A stretch of 19,163 nt of DNA from Alphaproteobacteria bacterium. Its GTDB lineage: Bacteria; Pseudomonadota; Alphaproteobacteria; Bin95. Made by a program: the position numbers and the translations under genes. Shown piece by piece: positions 13,042 to 19,163 of this stretch. The notes beneath the pieces were generated by a model. It was not told where the DNA came from and made no database searches. It saw nothing but the letters and a program-made list of their open reading frames with translations. Where the stretch lies: NCBI GenBank assembly GCA_022822125.1, contig JAJECF010000010.1, forward strand, positions 1 through 19,163. The letters run 5' to 3'. Within the stretch, counting starts at the first letter, position 1, and each line of letters begins with the position of its first letter.

Positions 13042-14379
13042 ATGGACGAAGGACTGTCGGGAACGGGCGCGGCGCGGCGCGACTCCCTGCTGGGCGGCCT
13101 GCAAGGCCGACGGGCGCGCATCGGCGTCATCGGGCTCGGCTATGTCGGGCTGCCGCTGGCGCGCGCCTTCCACGAGGCGGGCTTTCCGGTGACCGGATTC
13201 GACACCGACCCGGAAAAGCCGCCGCTGCTGGCGGCCGGTCGCTCCTACATCATGGACGTCGCCGACAGCGAGGTTGCGGCGATGGCCGCAAGCGGGCGCT
13301 TCGAGGCGACCGGCGATTTCGCCCGCCTCTGCGACGCCGACGCCATCGCCATCTGCGTGCCGACGCCGCTCGGGGCGGGCCGCGAGCCGGATCTGCGTTT
13401 CGTCGAGGCGAGCGCCCGCGCCGTCGCCGCCGCGCTCCGGCCGGGGCAGCTTGTCGTGCTCGAATCGACCACCTGGCCCGGCACGACGGAAGAGGTCGTC
13501 AAGCCGATCCTGGAGGCCGGCGGGCTTTGCAGCGGCCGCGATTTCTTTCTCGCCTATGCGCCGGAGCGCGAGTCCCCCGGCAGCGGGGAGCGGCGCATTC
13601 CGCGCGTGGTGGGCGCGGACGGCCCGGACGCGCTGGCGCTCGCGCGCGCGCTCTACGAAGCCGTGGCTCCGACAGTGCATGCCGTGTCCTCGCCGGCGGC
13701 GGCGGAGGCGGCGAAGCTCACCGAGAATGTCTTTCGCGCCGTCAACATTGCGCTCGTGAACGAACTCAAGGGCATCTATGCGGCGATGGGGGTGGATGTC
13801 TGGGAAGTCGTCGAGGCCGCCGCCACCAAGCCCTTCGGCTACATGCCCTTCTGGCCCGGCCCCGGCTGGGGCGGGCACTGCATTCCCATCGACCCGTTCT
13901 ACCTCGCCTGGAAGGCGCGCGGCGTCGGCCTGCCGAGCCGCTTCATCGAGCTTGCCGGCGAGATCAACGCCGAAATGCCGGAGCGCGTGGTCGCCCGGCT
14001 GGAAGAGGCGCTCGCCCCTCTGCCGCTTGCCGGCCGCCGCATCCTGCTGGCCGGCGTCGCCTATAAGAAGAATATCGACGACACGCGCGAGAGCCCGGCG
14101 CTGCGCCTCTGGGCGCTGCTTGCCGGCCGCGGGGCCGAGGTGGCCTATCTCGACCCCCATGTGCCGGCGCTTCCGGCGACCCGCGCCCATCCCGGCCTCG
14201 CCGGCGCGCCGTCCATCGACGGGTCGCCGGAGGCGCTTGCCGGGTTCGACGCCGCCATCGCGGTGACGGACCATGATGCGGTCGATTGGGAGGCGCTGGC
14301 GGCGGCGGCGGCGCTGGTCGTGGATACCCGCAATGTTTACGATGACCGCCCGCGCCGGGCGCGGATCGTCAAAGCCTGA
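13042..14379 (+). CDS. Nucleotide-sugar dehydrogenase, UDP-GlcNAc 6-dehydrogenase type (WbpA-like)
   Basis: It would oxidise C6 of UDP-GlcNAc or a similar nucleotide sugar to the uronate with two NAD+, making a precursor for surface polysaccharide. The protein is 445 aa. The NAD-binding motif G-L-G-Y-V-G-L-P is near 31-38, C-V-P-T-P-L precedes the catalytic half, L-E-S-T-T-W-P-G-T-T-E-E is well conserved, and the catalytic Cys280 sits in G-G-H-C-I-P-I-D-P. A-A-T-K-P-F-G-Y-M-P-F and the W-K-A-R following the Cys motif fit the WbpA/UDP-GlcNAc branch better than UDP-glucose dehydrogenase (Ugd). The substrate is still an inference from family resemblance. It is followed after 14 nt by the RidA-family gene and lies on the same strand as the glycan operon, separated by the repeat block. 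Confidence 0.9.
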   Translation: MDEGLSGTGAARRDSLLGGLQGRRARIGVIGLGYVGLPLARAFHEAGFPVTGFDTDPEKPPLLAAGRSYIMDVADSEVAAMAASGRFEATGDFARLCDADAIAICVPTPLGAGREPDLRFVEASARAVAAALRPGQLVVLESTTWPGTTEEVVKPILEAGGLCSGRDFFLAYAPERESPGSGERRIPRVVGADGPDALALARALYEAVAPTVHAVSSPAAAEAAKLTENVFRAVNIALVNELKGIYAAMGVDVWEVVEAAATKPFGYMPFWPGPGWGGHCIPIDPFYLAWKARGVGLPSRFIELAGEINAEMPERVVARLEEALAPLPLAGRRILLAGVAYKKNIDDTRESPALRLWALLAGRGAEVAYLDPHVPALPATRAHPGLAGAPSIDGSPEALAGFDAAIAVTDHDAVDWEALAAAAALVVDTRNVYDDRPRRARIVKA

Positions 14380-14380
14380 C

Positions 14381-14390
14381 GGAGGAGAGT
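14381..14390 (+). promoter_or_regulatory. Strong ribosome-binding site of the RidA-family gene
   Basis: GGAGGAGAGT lies directly after the dehydrogenase stop codon and ends about 4 nt before ATG 14394. It is the clearest Shine-Dalgarno sequence in the window and decides the start over the in-frame ATG nine bases later. Confidence 0.75.
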
Positions 14391-14393
14391 GCC

Positions 14394-14780
14394 ATGGCGG
14401 CCATGCGCGTCACCCATCCCGAAGTGCCGGAGCCGCCGCCGGAGACCTGGTCGAACTGCCTGGTCGCCGGCAACCAGATTTTCGTCGCCGGCATGACGGC
14501 GCGCAACGGCGCGGAGATCCTGGCCGATGACGAATACGGGCAGGCGCGGGCGATTTTCGACAAGATCGCGAAGCTGCTGGAGGCCGCCGGCGCGTCGATG
14601 GCCGATGTCGTCAAGGTGGTGATCTATGTCACCGACATCGCGCGGCGCGAGGAGGTGTGGCGCGCCCGGCGGGAATTCTTCGCGGGCGATTTCCCCGTCT
14701 CGACCCTGGTCGAGGTGAGCGCGCTCGCCATGCCGGAGCTCAAGGTCGAGATCGAGGCCATCGCCGTCCGCTCGGGATGA
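14394..14780 (+). CDS. RidA family protein (YjgF/YER057c/UK114)
   Basis: The 128-aa protein has the full RidA fold pattern: S-N-C-L-V-A-G-N-Q-I-F-V-A-G near the start, the helix Q-A-R-A-I-F-D-K-I, D-V-V-K-V-V-I-Y-V-T-D, and a C-terminal V-E-I-E-A-I-A. Canonical RidA deaminates reactive enamine/imine intermediates using an arginine in the P-A-R-S-x-V-E-V segment. Here the segment reads F-P-V-S-T-L-V-E-V, with Ser103 at the arginine position, so imine deaminase activity is doubtful. Such Arg-less members fall in the Rid1-Rid7 groups, whose functions are mostly unknown. It is co-directional with and 14 nt from the nucleotide-sugar dehydrogenase, so probably co-transcribed, possibly acting on a sugar-derived intermediate (an inference). 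Confidence 0.9.
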   Translation: MAAMRVTHPEVPEPPPETWSNCLVAGNQIFVAGMTARNGAEILADDEYGQARAIFDKIAKLLEAAGASMADVVKVVIYVTDIARREEVWRARREFFAGDFPVSTLVEVSALAMPELKVEIEAIAVRSG

Positions 14781-14837
14781 CGGACGGCCCGGCCTCTTTC
14801 AGCAATACCAGCGGCACCGGGTCGAAACTCACGGGCA

Positions 14838-14878
14838 AATGCCGCCCGGCGCCCCCGCCTCTCCTCATCCTGAGTAGC
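14838..14878 (+). repeat. 41-nt direct repeat, right copy
   Basis: The segment beginning AATGCCGCCCGGCGCCCCCG matches 12473-12513 at 39 of 41 positions. Its last part is the start of the right palindrome array. Confidence 0.85.
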
Positions 14879-15018
14879 GCCCGCCTGCGGGCGCGTATCG
14901 AACCTCATCCTGAGTAGCGGCTGCGTCAGCAGGCGCGTATCGAAAGCCTGTCCTGAGCCTGTCGAAGGGGACGGCCCCGCCCCTCGATACGCGGCTGACG
15001 TCGCTACTCGGGATGAGG
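14863..15018. repeat. Right array of palindromic interspersed repeats
   Basis: Two plus-strand units (14863-14902 and 14903-14944) are followed by an inverted copy of the CTTCGACAGGCTCAGG repeat (14946-14967), then by an inverted, diverged unit (14982-15018). The first unit has the stem CGCCCGC-CT-GCGGGCG and the second CTGC-GTCA-GCAG. The layout of forward unit, 22-nt core and inverted unit mirrors the left array around 12621-12778. The rest of 14781-15065 shows no gene. Confidence 0.85.
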
Positions 15019-15065
15019 ACAAAGGACCGGGCTACGGCAGGGAGGCGCCGCGCCATCGGTTCCGA

Positions 15066-15557
15066 TCAACGACCGCCGGTATAAGGCGTGCCGTCCTTGC
15101 GGGTGAAGCGCCATTTGCCGTCCGCGCCCATCACGGCCTGGATGTCGTCCTGCGGATAGCTGCCCTCGTCGCCTTCCGGCCGGTCGCCGATTTCGAGGAT
15201 CACCAGGTCCCGGTCGCTGCGGTTGAGGATATGGTGCGCCTCGCCCCGGGCCGGGAACCCGGCGCACATGCCGGCGGAAAGCCGCGTTTCGCCGGACGGC
15301 GTCGCCAGCACCGCCTCGCCCTCCAGCACATAGACCAGCTCGTCCTGCCTGCTATGCGTGTGCATCAGCGCCGACTCGCCGCCCGGCGCGATCGTCGTCA
15401 GGTTCACGCCGAAATTCGTGAGGCCGAAGAAATCCCCGAGCGCCTGCTTCCGGCGCCGCGCCATGCGGCTGGCGAAGGGCTCCGGATAGTTGGAGGGCTT
15501 CGTGCGGGGCGGCACATCCGCAGCCGCAATGGCGGCCGGCGCCTTGTCATTCGTCAT
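15066..15557 (-). CDS. Cupin domain-containing protein (COG3837-like)
   Basis: The 163-aa protein starts at ATG 15557, preceded by GAAGGA at a suitable distance. An upstream extension of the frame runs through the neighbouring gene's tail and is not supported. The single cupin barrel has likely metal ligands His66, His68, Glu73 and His108/His109 (motifs H-T-H-S-R-Q-D-E-L-V-Y-V-L-E-G and G-F-P-A-R-G-E-A-H-H-I-L-N-R-S). The opening G-L-T-N-F-G-V-N-L-T-T and the Y-P-x-D-D-I near the end fit the COG3837 group of uncharacterised cupins. The substrate is unknown. The gene follows the glutathione S-transferase gene on the same strand, with starts and ends 37 nt apart, so an operon is likely. Confidence 0.85.
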   Translation of the reverse strand: MTNDKAPAAIAAADVPPRTKPSNYPEPFASRMARRRKQALGDFFGLTNFGVNLTTIAPGGESALMHTHSRQDELVYVLEGEAVLATPSGETRLSAGMCAGFPARGEAHHILNRSDRDLVILEIGDRPEGDEGSYPQDDIQAVMGADGKWRFTRKDGTPYTGGR

Positions 15558-15594
15558 CGCCCGTTGTTCCTTCAGGCTTCTCTCGGACCGGCGC

Positions 15595-16209
15595 TCAGCA
15601 TACCTCCTCGATAGCCATCGGAACATGCCCCGGCTCCGCCGCCACCCGGTCGAGCCAGGCACGGACGGCCGGATAGGCGTCGAGGTCGAAGCCCCCCTCT
15701 CCGGCCACATGCGTATAGGCGTAGAGCGCGATGTCGGCGACGGTCATGCCCCCGCCGCCGAACCAGTCCGCCCTGCCGAGATGCCCCTCCATCACGGCGA
15801 GCGCGGCATGCCCACCCTGCCGTTTGGCCGGAAGCTGTGCGCGCTGCAAGTCCGACAGGTCGCCGAGATGAAGCCAGTGGCGGACAACCGCGATAAAGGG
15901 CTCGTGGCTGTATTGCTCGAAAAACATCCATTGCAGCGTCTGCGCGCGCGCGAGCCGGTCCGAAGGAAGGAAGCGCGAGCCCTCCGCCAGATAGAACAGG
16001 ATGGCGTTCGACTCCGCGAGGCAGGTTCCGTCCTCAAGCTCCAGCACCGGAATGCGCCCGTTGGGGTTCTTCTCCAGGAAGGCGGGCGTGCGGGATTCGC
16101 CTTTGTCGATATCGATCTCGATACGCTCGAAGGCCCGGCCCAGATGGACGAGCAGCAGGCGCGGCTTGTATCCATTGCCGGAGGCGCAGTTGTCGTAAAG
16201 CCGGAGCAT
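15595..16209 (-). CDS. Glutathione S-transferase family protein
   Basis: The 204-aa protein starts at ATG 16209 (MLRLYDNCASGNGYK). The N-terminal thioredoxin-like domain (1-77) contains the glutathione site with N-P-N-G-R-I-P-V-L-E-L at 48-58 and Glu66-Ser67 (A-E-S-N-A-I-L-F-Y-L). The C-terminal helical domain (85-204) carries M-T-V-A-D-I-A-L-Y-A-Y, the conserved N-capping-box region with Asp. Cys8 or Ser10 could be the catalytic residue. It would conjugate or reduce electrophilic substrates with glutathione. It is divergent from the FtrA-type regulator 98 bp away and upstream of the cupin gene, so the regulator may control both, an inference. Confidence 0.9.
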   Translation of the reverse strand: MLRLYDNCASGNGYKPRLLLVHLGRAFERIEIDIDKGESRTPAFLEKNPNGRIPVLELEDGTCLAESNAILFYLAEGSRFLPSDRLARAQTLQWMFFEQYSHEPFIAVVRHWLHLGDLSDLQRAQLPAKRQGGHAALAVMEGHLGRADWFGGGGMTVADIALYAYTHVAGEGGFDLDAYPAVRAWLDRVAAEPGHVPMAIEEVC

Positions 16210-16307
16210 CGGGCGGTCCTTTGAATATCGGGTCGGCGTCCATGATGAGCGCGGTCCGGGAACAGTCCTGTGGCGCTTTCGCCCATTTTCGGTAAGATTG
16301 CGCCATT
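16210..16307. promoter_or_regulatory. Divergent promoter region between GST gene and ftrA
   Basis: The 98-bp gap lies between two diverging starts and should hold both promoters and any FtrA operator. It is somewhat lower in GC around 16280-16305 (CCCATTTTCGGTAAGATTG). I cannot assign boxes or an operator with confidence. Confidence 0.4.
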
Positions 16308-17312
16308 GTGCCGGATCATCCGCCCCACTCGCATGTCGTCGCGCTGGCCTATGACGGTCTCTGCACCTTCGAATTCGGTTGCACCTACGAAATCTTCGGT
16401 CTGCCCCGGCCGGAGCTGGACCGCCCCTGGTATCGCTTCGATGTCTGCGCCGCCGAGCCCGGCCCGCTCCGTGCTGCCGGCGGGCTTGTCGTCGAAGCGC
16501 CATACGACCTCGACCTGATCGAGCGCGCCGACACCGTTGTCGTGCCGGGCTGGCGGGCTGCGGACGCGCCTGTGCCCCGGCCCCTTCTGGAGGCTCTGAG
16601 GCGCGTCCCGGAACGCGGCGGCCGGCTGGTTTCCATCTGTTCCGGCGTCTTCGTGCTGGCGGCCGCCGGCGTGCTCGACGGCAGGCGCGCCACCACCCAT
16701 TGGCGCTATGCGGAACTGCTGGCCCGGCGCTACCCGGACATCCGGGTGGATGCGGATGTGCTGTATGTGGACGAAGGCCCGGTGCTGACATCGGCCGGCA
16801 GCGCGGCCGGCCTCGACCTCTGCCTCCATATCGTCCGCCGGGACCACGGCGCGACGGTCGCGAATGGTGTCGCCCGCCGGCTGGTGCTGGCCCCGCACCG
16901 GGACGGCGGCCAGCAGCAATTCGTGGCGGCGCCGATCGAGCGCGGGGCCGGGAACGGCCGGCTGGCCGCCCTGCTCGACTGGCTGCCGGCCCATCTCGAC
17001 GAACCGTTGACCGTAACCGACCTCGCGCGCCGGGCCGGCATGAGCCTGCGCGCCTTCCAGCGGCGCTTCCGCGAGACGCTCGGGACGACGCCCGGCGAGT
17101 GGCTTATCCGCGAGCGCGTCGCCCGCGCGCGCGTGCTCGCGGAAACGACGGACCTCTCCATAGAACGAATCGCCGCCGAGGCGGGGTTCGGCTCCGTCGA
17201 AACCTTCCGCTACCATTTCCGCCGCCTGGTCGGCACCACACCCGGCCGCTACCGTCGCAGCTTCGCCCCGGCCGCGGGCCGTTTCGCCGCCAGCGGCGAG
17301 CGGGTAGAATAG
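16308..17312 (+). CDS. ftrA: FtrA-type transcriptional regulator (DJ-1/PfpI plus AraC domains)
   Basis: The 334-aa protein starts at GTG 16308. Residues 8-185 form a DJ-1/PfpI-like domain with the nucleophile-elbow Cys111 (S-I-C-S-G-V-F), though in GlxA-type regulators this domain is thought to sense ligands rather than catalyse. Residues 225-325 form the AraC double helix-turn-helix, with L-A-R-R-A-G-M-S-L-R-A-F-Q-R-R-F in the first and I-A-A-E-A-G-F-G-S-V-E-T-F in the second. The opening A-L-A-Y-D-G-L-C-T-F-E-F-G and A-T-T-H-W-R-Y-A-E are diagnostic of FtrA. FtrA was named from rhizobial work; its inducer is not established here. It may act on the divergent GST-cupin pair. Confidence 0.92.
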   Translation: MPDHPPHSHVVALAYDGLCTFEFGCTYEIFGLPRPELDRPWYRFDVCAAEPGPLRAAGGLVVEAPYDLDLIERADTVVVPGWRAADAPVPRPLLEALRRVPERGGRLVSICSGVFVLAAAGVLDGRRATTHWRYAELLARRYPDIRVDADVLYVDEGPVLTSAGSAAGLDLCLHIVRRDHGATVANGVARRLVLAPHRDGGQQQFVAAPIERGAGNGRLAALLDWLPAHLDEPLTVTDLARRAGMSLRAFQRRFRETLGTTPGEWLIRERVARARVLAETTDLSIERIAAEAGFGSVETFRYHFRRLVGTTPGRYRRSFAPAAGRFAASGERVE

Positions 17313-17319
17313 GCCCGAT

Positions 17320-17395
17320 GCCGCGCTAGCTCAGTCGGTAGAGCAGCCGATTTGTAATCGGCCGGTCGGGAGTTCGAATCTCTCGCGCGGCACCA
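17320..17395 (+). tRNA. tRNA-Thr (anticodon UGU)
   Basis: The acceptor stem GCCGCGC (17320-17326) pairs with GCGCGGC (17385-17391), followed by discriminator A and an encoded CCA at 17393-17395. The D-arm has TAGCTCAGTCGGTAGAGCA. The anticodon stem GCCGA/TCGGC (17346-17350, 17358-17362) encloses a 7-nt loop TTTGTAA with anticodon TGT at 17353-17355. The T-arm carries GTTCGAATC. It reads ACA and probably other Thr codons. It starts 7 nt after the ftrA stop and ends 4 nt before the stop of the convergent M81 peptidase gene. Confidence 0.97.
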
Positions 17396-17399
17396 CCCT

Positions 17400-18797
17400 T
17401 CACTCCTCCCAGGGATTTTCGACCCGCGGCCAGTAGGGGGCGTCGAAGCGCTCATAGGCGATGGTCGCGAAGTCGGGCGGGATGGCGCCTTCGCCGGCGA
17501 TATAGGCGATCCGCGAGGCGATGGGCGCGAAGCCGGCGTAGAAATGCTGGGTCGATTTGACGGCGATGCCCTTGTAGCGCGCCGGGTCGATGCCGAGCTG
17601 GGTCATTCCATTGGGGTGGAAGACCTGCGTGCGGGCCGAGTTGAGAATGAGGTCGATGCCGGCCTCCGAGGAGAGCCAGACCGCCGTGCCCATGCCCATG
17701 GTGGCGTCGCCGAAGCTCTGCGAGGCGCCTTCCAGAATGCGGTTCACCGTCACCGTCAGGTCCACGGGCCAGCCGGAGTCCGGCCCGCATTTGCCGCCGA
17801 TGCGGAGCCTGAGCGTGGCGCCCTCGCCCGCTTCCTCGCAGAAGCGCACCGCGACCGGGTCCCAGTAATAGCCGGAAAGCAGCCCGGTCGCGCCGCGTTC
17901 AAGCGCGCGGGCCAGCAGGAAGGTCGAGTCCGAAGGCGCGCCGCCCCCGGCATTGTCGGCAACGTCGGCCACGACCACAGGGCCCGGACCCGCTTCGATC
18001 AGGTCCAGCGCCTCGTCGATCGTCGCCATGTCCTGCTGGGTCTCGTCGCGCAGGTCCCAGATCTTCCGCCCGAAGGCCTGCGCGGTCTCGGCCGCAAGGC
18101 CGGCATCGCCATCCGCGACAACGAGCATCTTGGCGGTGGTTTCGGGCACGTCCTGCCACGGGAAGCCGTGCGCGAAGGAAACCGACAGTATGCCGTCCCG
18201 GCCCTCTGCCGCCTGCATTTCGTCCACGAGGCTCCGCACCGGCTCCACGGGCGTGCGCCACATGCTGACCATCCGGCAGTCGTGAACGGCCATGACGGGC
18301 TTTGCGTGGCCCTGGTGAGCCGCATGGCAGATGTCGAACAGTTCGGCCGCGCGCTCACCGGCATCGACATGCGGATACTCCTTGAAGACGACAAGCGCGT
18401 CAGCGTTCTCGACCATCTTCGGGGTAATCGAGCAGTGGAGATCGAGCTCGCCGCCAATGACGACGTCCGGCCCGACAATCTCGCGGACGCAAGCCAGGAG
18501 GTCGCCCTCGCAATCTTCGTAACCTTCCGCGGTCATGGCGCCGTGCATCGACAGCAGCACGATATCGACCGGCATGGCCGCGCGCAGATCTTCGAGTATC
18601 TCCCCGCGAAAGCCCTCATAGACCTTGCGCACGGTCAGCCCCGCAGGCTGGGCGAAGGCGGCGAGGCTCTCCACGACCTGGCCCTGGCGCTCCTCGGCAG
18701 CGGCGCGCCAGACATGCAGGGGCAGGCTGAAGGTGGAGGCGGGATGCCGGGTGGCGTCGCCGCGGAAGAGCTTGGTGTGCCAACTCTGAACGCTAAC
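17400..18797 (-). pseudogene. M81-family metallopeptidase (MlrC/microcystinase-like), N-terminus lost
   Basis: From 18780 down to the stop at 17400, the frame matches the M81 family. It opens with K-L-F-R-G-D-A-T-R-H-P and then S-L-P-L-H-V-W-R. The zinc ligands Asp and two His (E-L-D-L-H and Y-P-H-V-D) are at residues 78, 80 and 102 counted from GTG 18674. The C-terminal half contains V-V-A-D-V-A-D-N-A-G-G-G-A-P-S-D-S-T, characteristic of MlrC-like proteins. Family members are about 490 aa and begin with a strand and a T-E-T-N-T-F-S motif. Here roughly the first 30 residues are missing and the frame is stopped by TGA at 18798-18800. The only in-frame start is an internal GTG at 18674, giving 424 aa. 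The active-site half is intact, but loss of the N-terminal strand probably prevents folding. The gene adjoins lower-GC DNA. Confidence 0.8.
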
Positions 18798-19163
18798 TCA
18801 GATTGTAGGCACCTTGGGTAACGATGCGTTTCCTCGCAGGAAAGCCCTGTATAGCAAAGGGTTATTGGCATGACAAGGCCGATCTGTAGAAAATCCGGGC
18901 TGTATGAATGTAGAGCTTGTGTCTCGATAATTTGCAGATAGGGGATTTCCCGATCATATAAGACAAGGCTGGACTTGGAGTCCCTATGACGAACGATCAT
19001 GACAGCATTTGGAACATATCGATATGAGCCTCTTGCAGAACCGTCGAGCGGACATGGTTTCTGCGCTGATCTGAGATGATTTCGGTGTAGCTGTTTTCGG
19101 TTCCGGGGTCGCCTGGCGGTATTTTGGGTTTGCAACAGCCACAAGTGACCGCGGAGGCGACCC
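18781..19163. other. Lower-GC terminal segment without a recognisable gene
   Basis: Composition drops sharply from the MlrC-like gene to this segment, at the same place where that gene's coding homology ends. A minus-strand frame from 19144 stays open across it, but the peptide has no recognisable motif and continues as an out-of-frame reading of the peptidase gene, so I do not call it. The segment could be the end of a mobile element or transferred non-coding DNA. Confidence 0.5.
19106..19163. repeat. Inverted repeat, 9 bp plus 5 bp, at the window edge
   Basis: GGGTCGCCT (19106-19114) pairs with AGGCGACCC (19155-19163), and inside it GCGGT (19116-19120) pairs with ACCGC (19148-19152), leaving bulges of 1 and 2 nt and a 27-nt loop. 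The outer stem may continue beyond the window. This could be a mobile-element end, a recombination site or a terminator-like structure. I cannot assign it. Confidence 0.55.

Noticed and set aside
12889..14274. 461-codon minus-strand open frame opposite the nucleotide-sugar dehydrogenase
   Set aside because: It starts in the sense region's complement and ends in the repeat array, with no recognisable domain.
17320..17395. tRNA-Thr as the attachment site of an integrated element
   Set aside because: I see no integrase gene and no second copy of the tRNA 3' end within the window.
18635..19144. 169-codon minus-strand frame crossing the breakpoint
   Set aside because: The first two thirds have no motif and the last third is an out-of-frame reading of the M81 peptidase gene. 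Openness alone is weak evidence.

Overview
The window is GC-rich bacterial DNA, and the gene families suggest an alphaproteobacterium. They include an FtrA-type regulator, a COG3837-like cupin, an M81/MlrC-type peptidase, dispersed palindromes containing CTCAGGACAGG, and antisense frames that stay open for hundreds of codons. This assignment is inferred from style, since no rRNA or marker gene is present. Both ends are visibly poorer in GC than the middle, and both carry a gene that has lost one end.

Left end (1-2700): the last 40 codons of an IS1595-like transposase lie against a truncated hsdS. The hsdS overlaps by 4 nt an intact type I DNA methyltransferase gene, hsdM. No hsdR is visible. 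Behind hsdM there is a short helix-turn-helix-like remnant. 2719-6459 (minus strand): a small SAM-dependent methyltransferase, a stand-alone cyclic-nucleotide-binding-domain protein, and a large ABC exporter-like protein of 881 aa. All nucleotide-binding motifs of this ABC protein are altered, and a segment of its nucleotide-binding domain occurs three times.

6616-12474 (plus strand): divergent from the ABC gene, six genes overlap one another end to end. They encode a COG4671-like glycosyltransferase, two GT4-type glycosyltransferases, a histidine phosphatase, a second glycosyltransferase related to the first, and a polysaccharide deacetylase-like protein. They look like one translationally coupled operon that builds and modifies a surface or secreted glycan. 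The divergent ABC protein and the cyclic-nucleotide-binding protein are candidates for its export and control. After a 567-bp block of palindromic repeats comes a nucleotide-sugar dehydrogenase of the UDP-GlcNAc 6-dehydrogenase type, which would supply a uronic-acid precursor, followed by a RidA-family gene. A second repeat block closes this pair, and a 41-nt near-identical direct repeat flanks the module.

15066-17395: a cupin and a glutathione S-transferase (both minus), a divergent FtrA-type GlxA/AraC regulator (plus), and a complete tRNA-Thr(UGU). 17400-18797 (minus) is an M81-family peptidase that has lost its N-terminus. The change to lower-GC DNA lies at about 18781. The last 380 bp hold no recognisable gene and end in a 9+5 bp inverted repeat.

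The best candidate for an undescribed system is the divergent unit 3342-12474: the unusual ABC protein, the cyclic-nucleotide-binding protein and the overlapping glycan operon.
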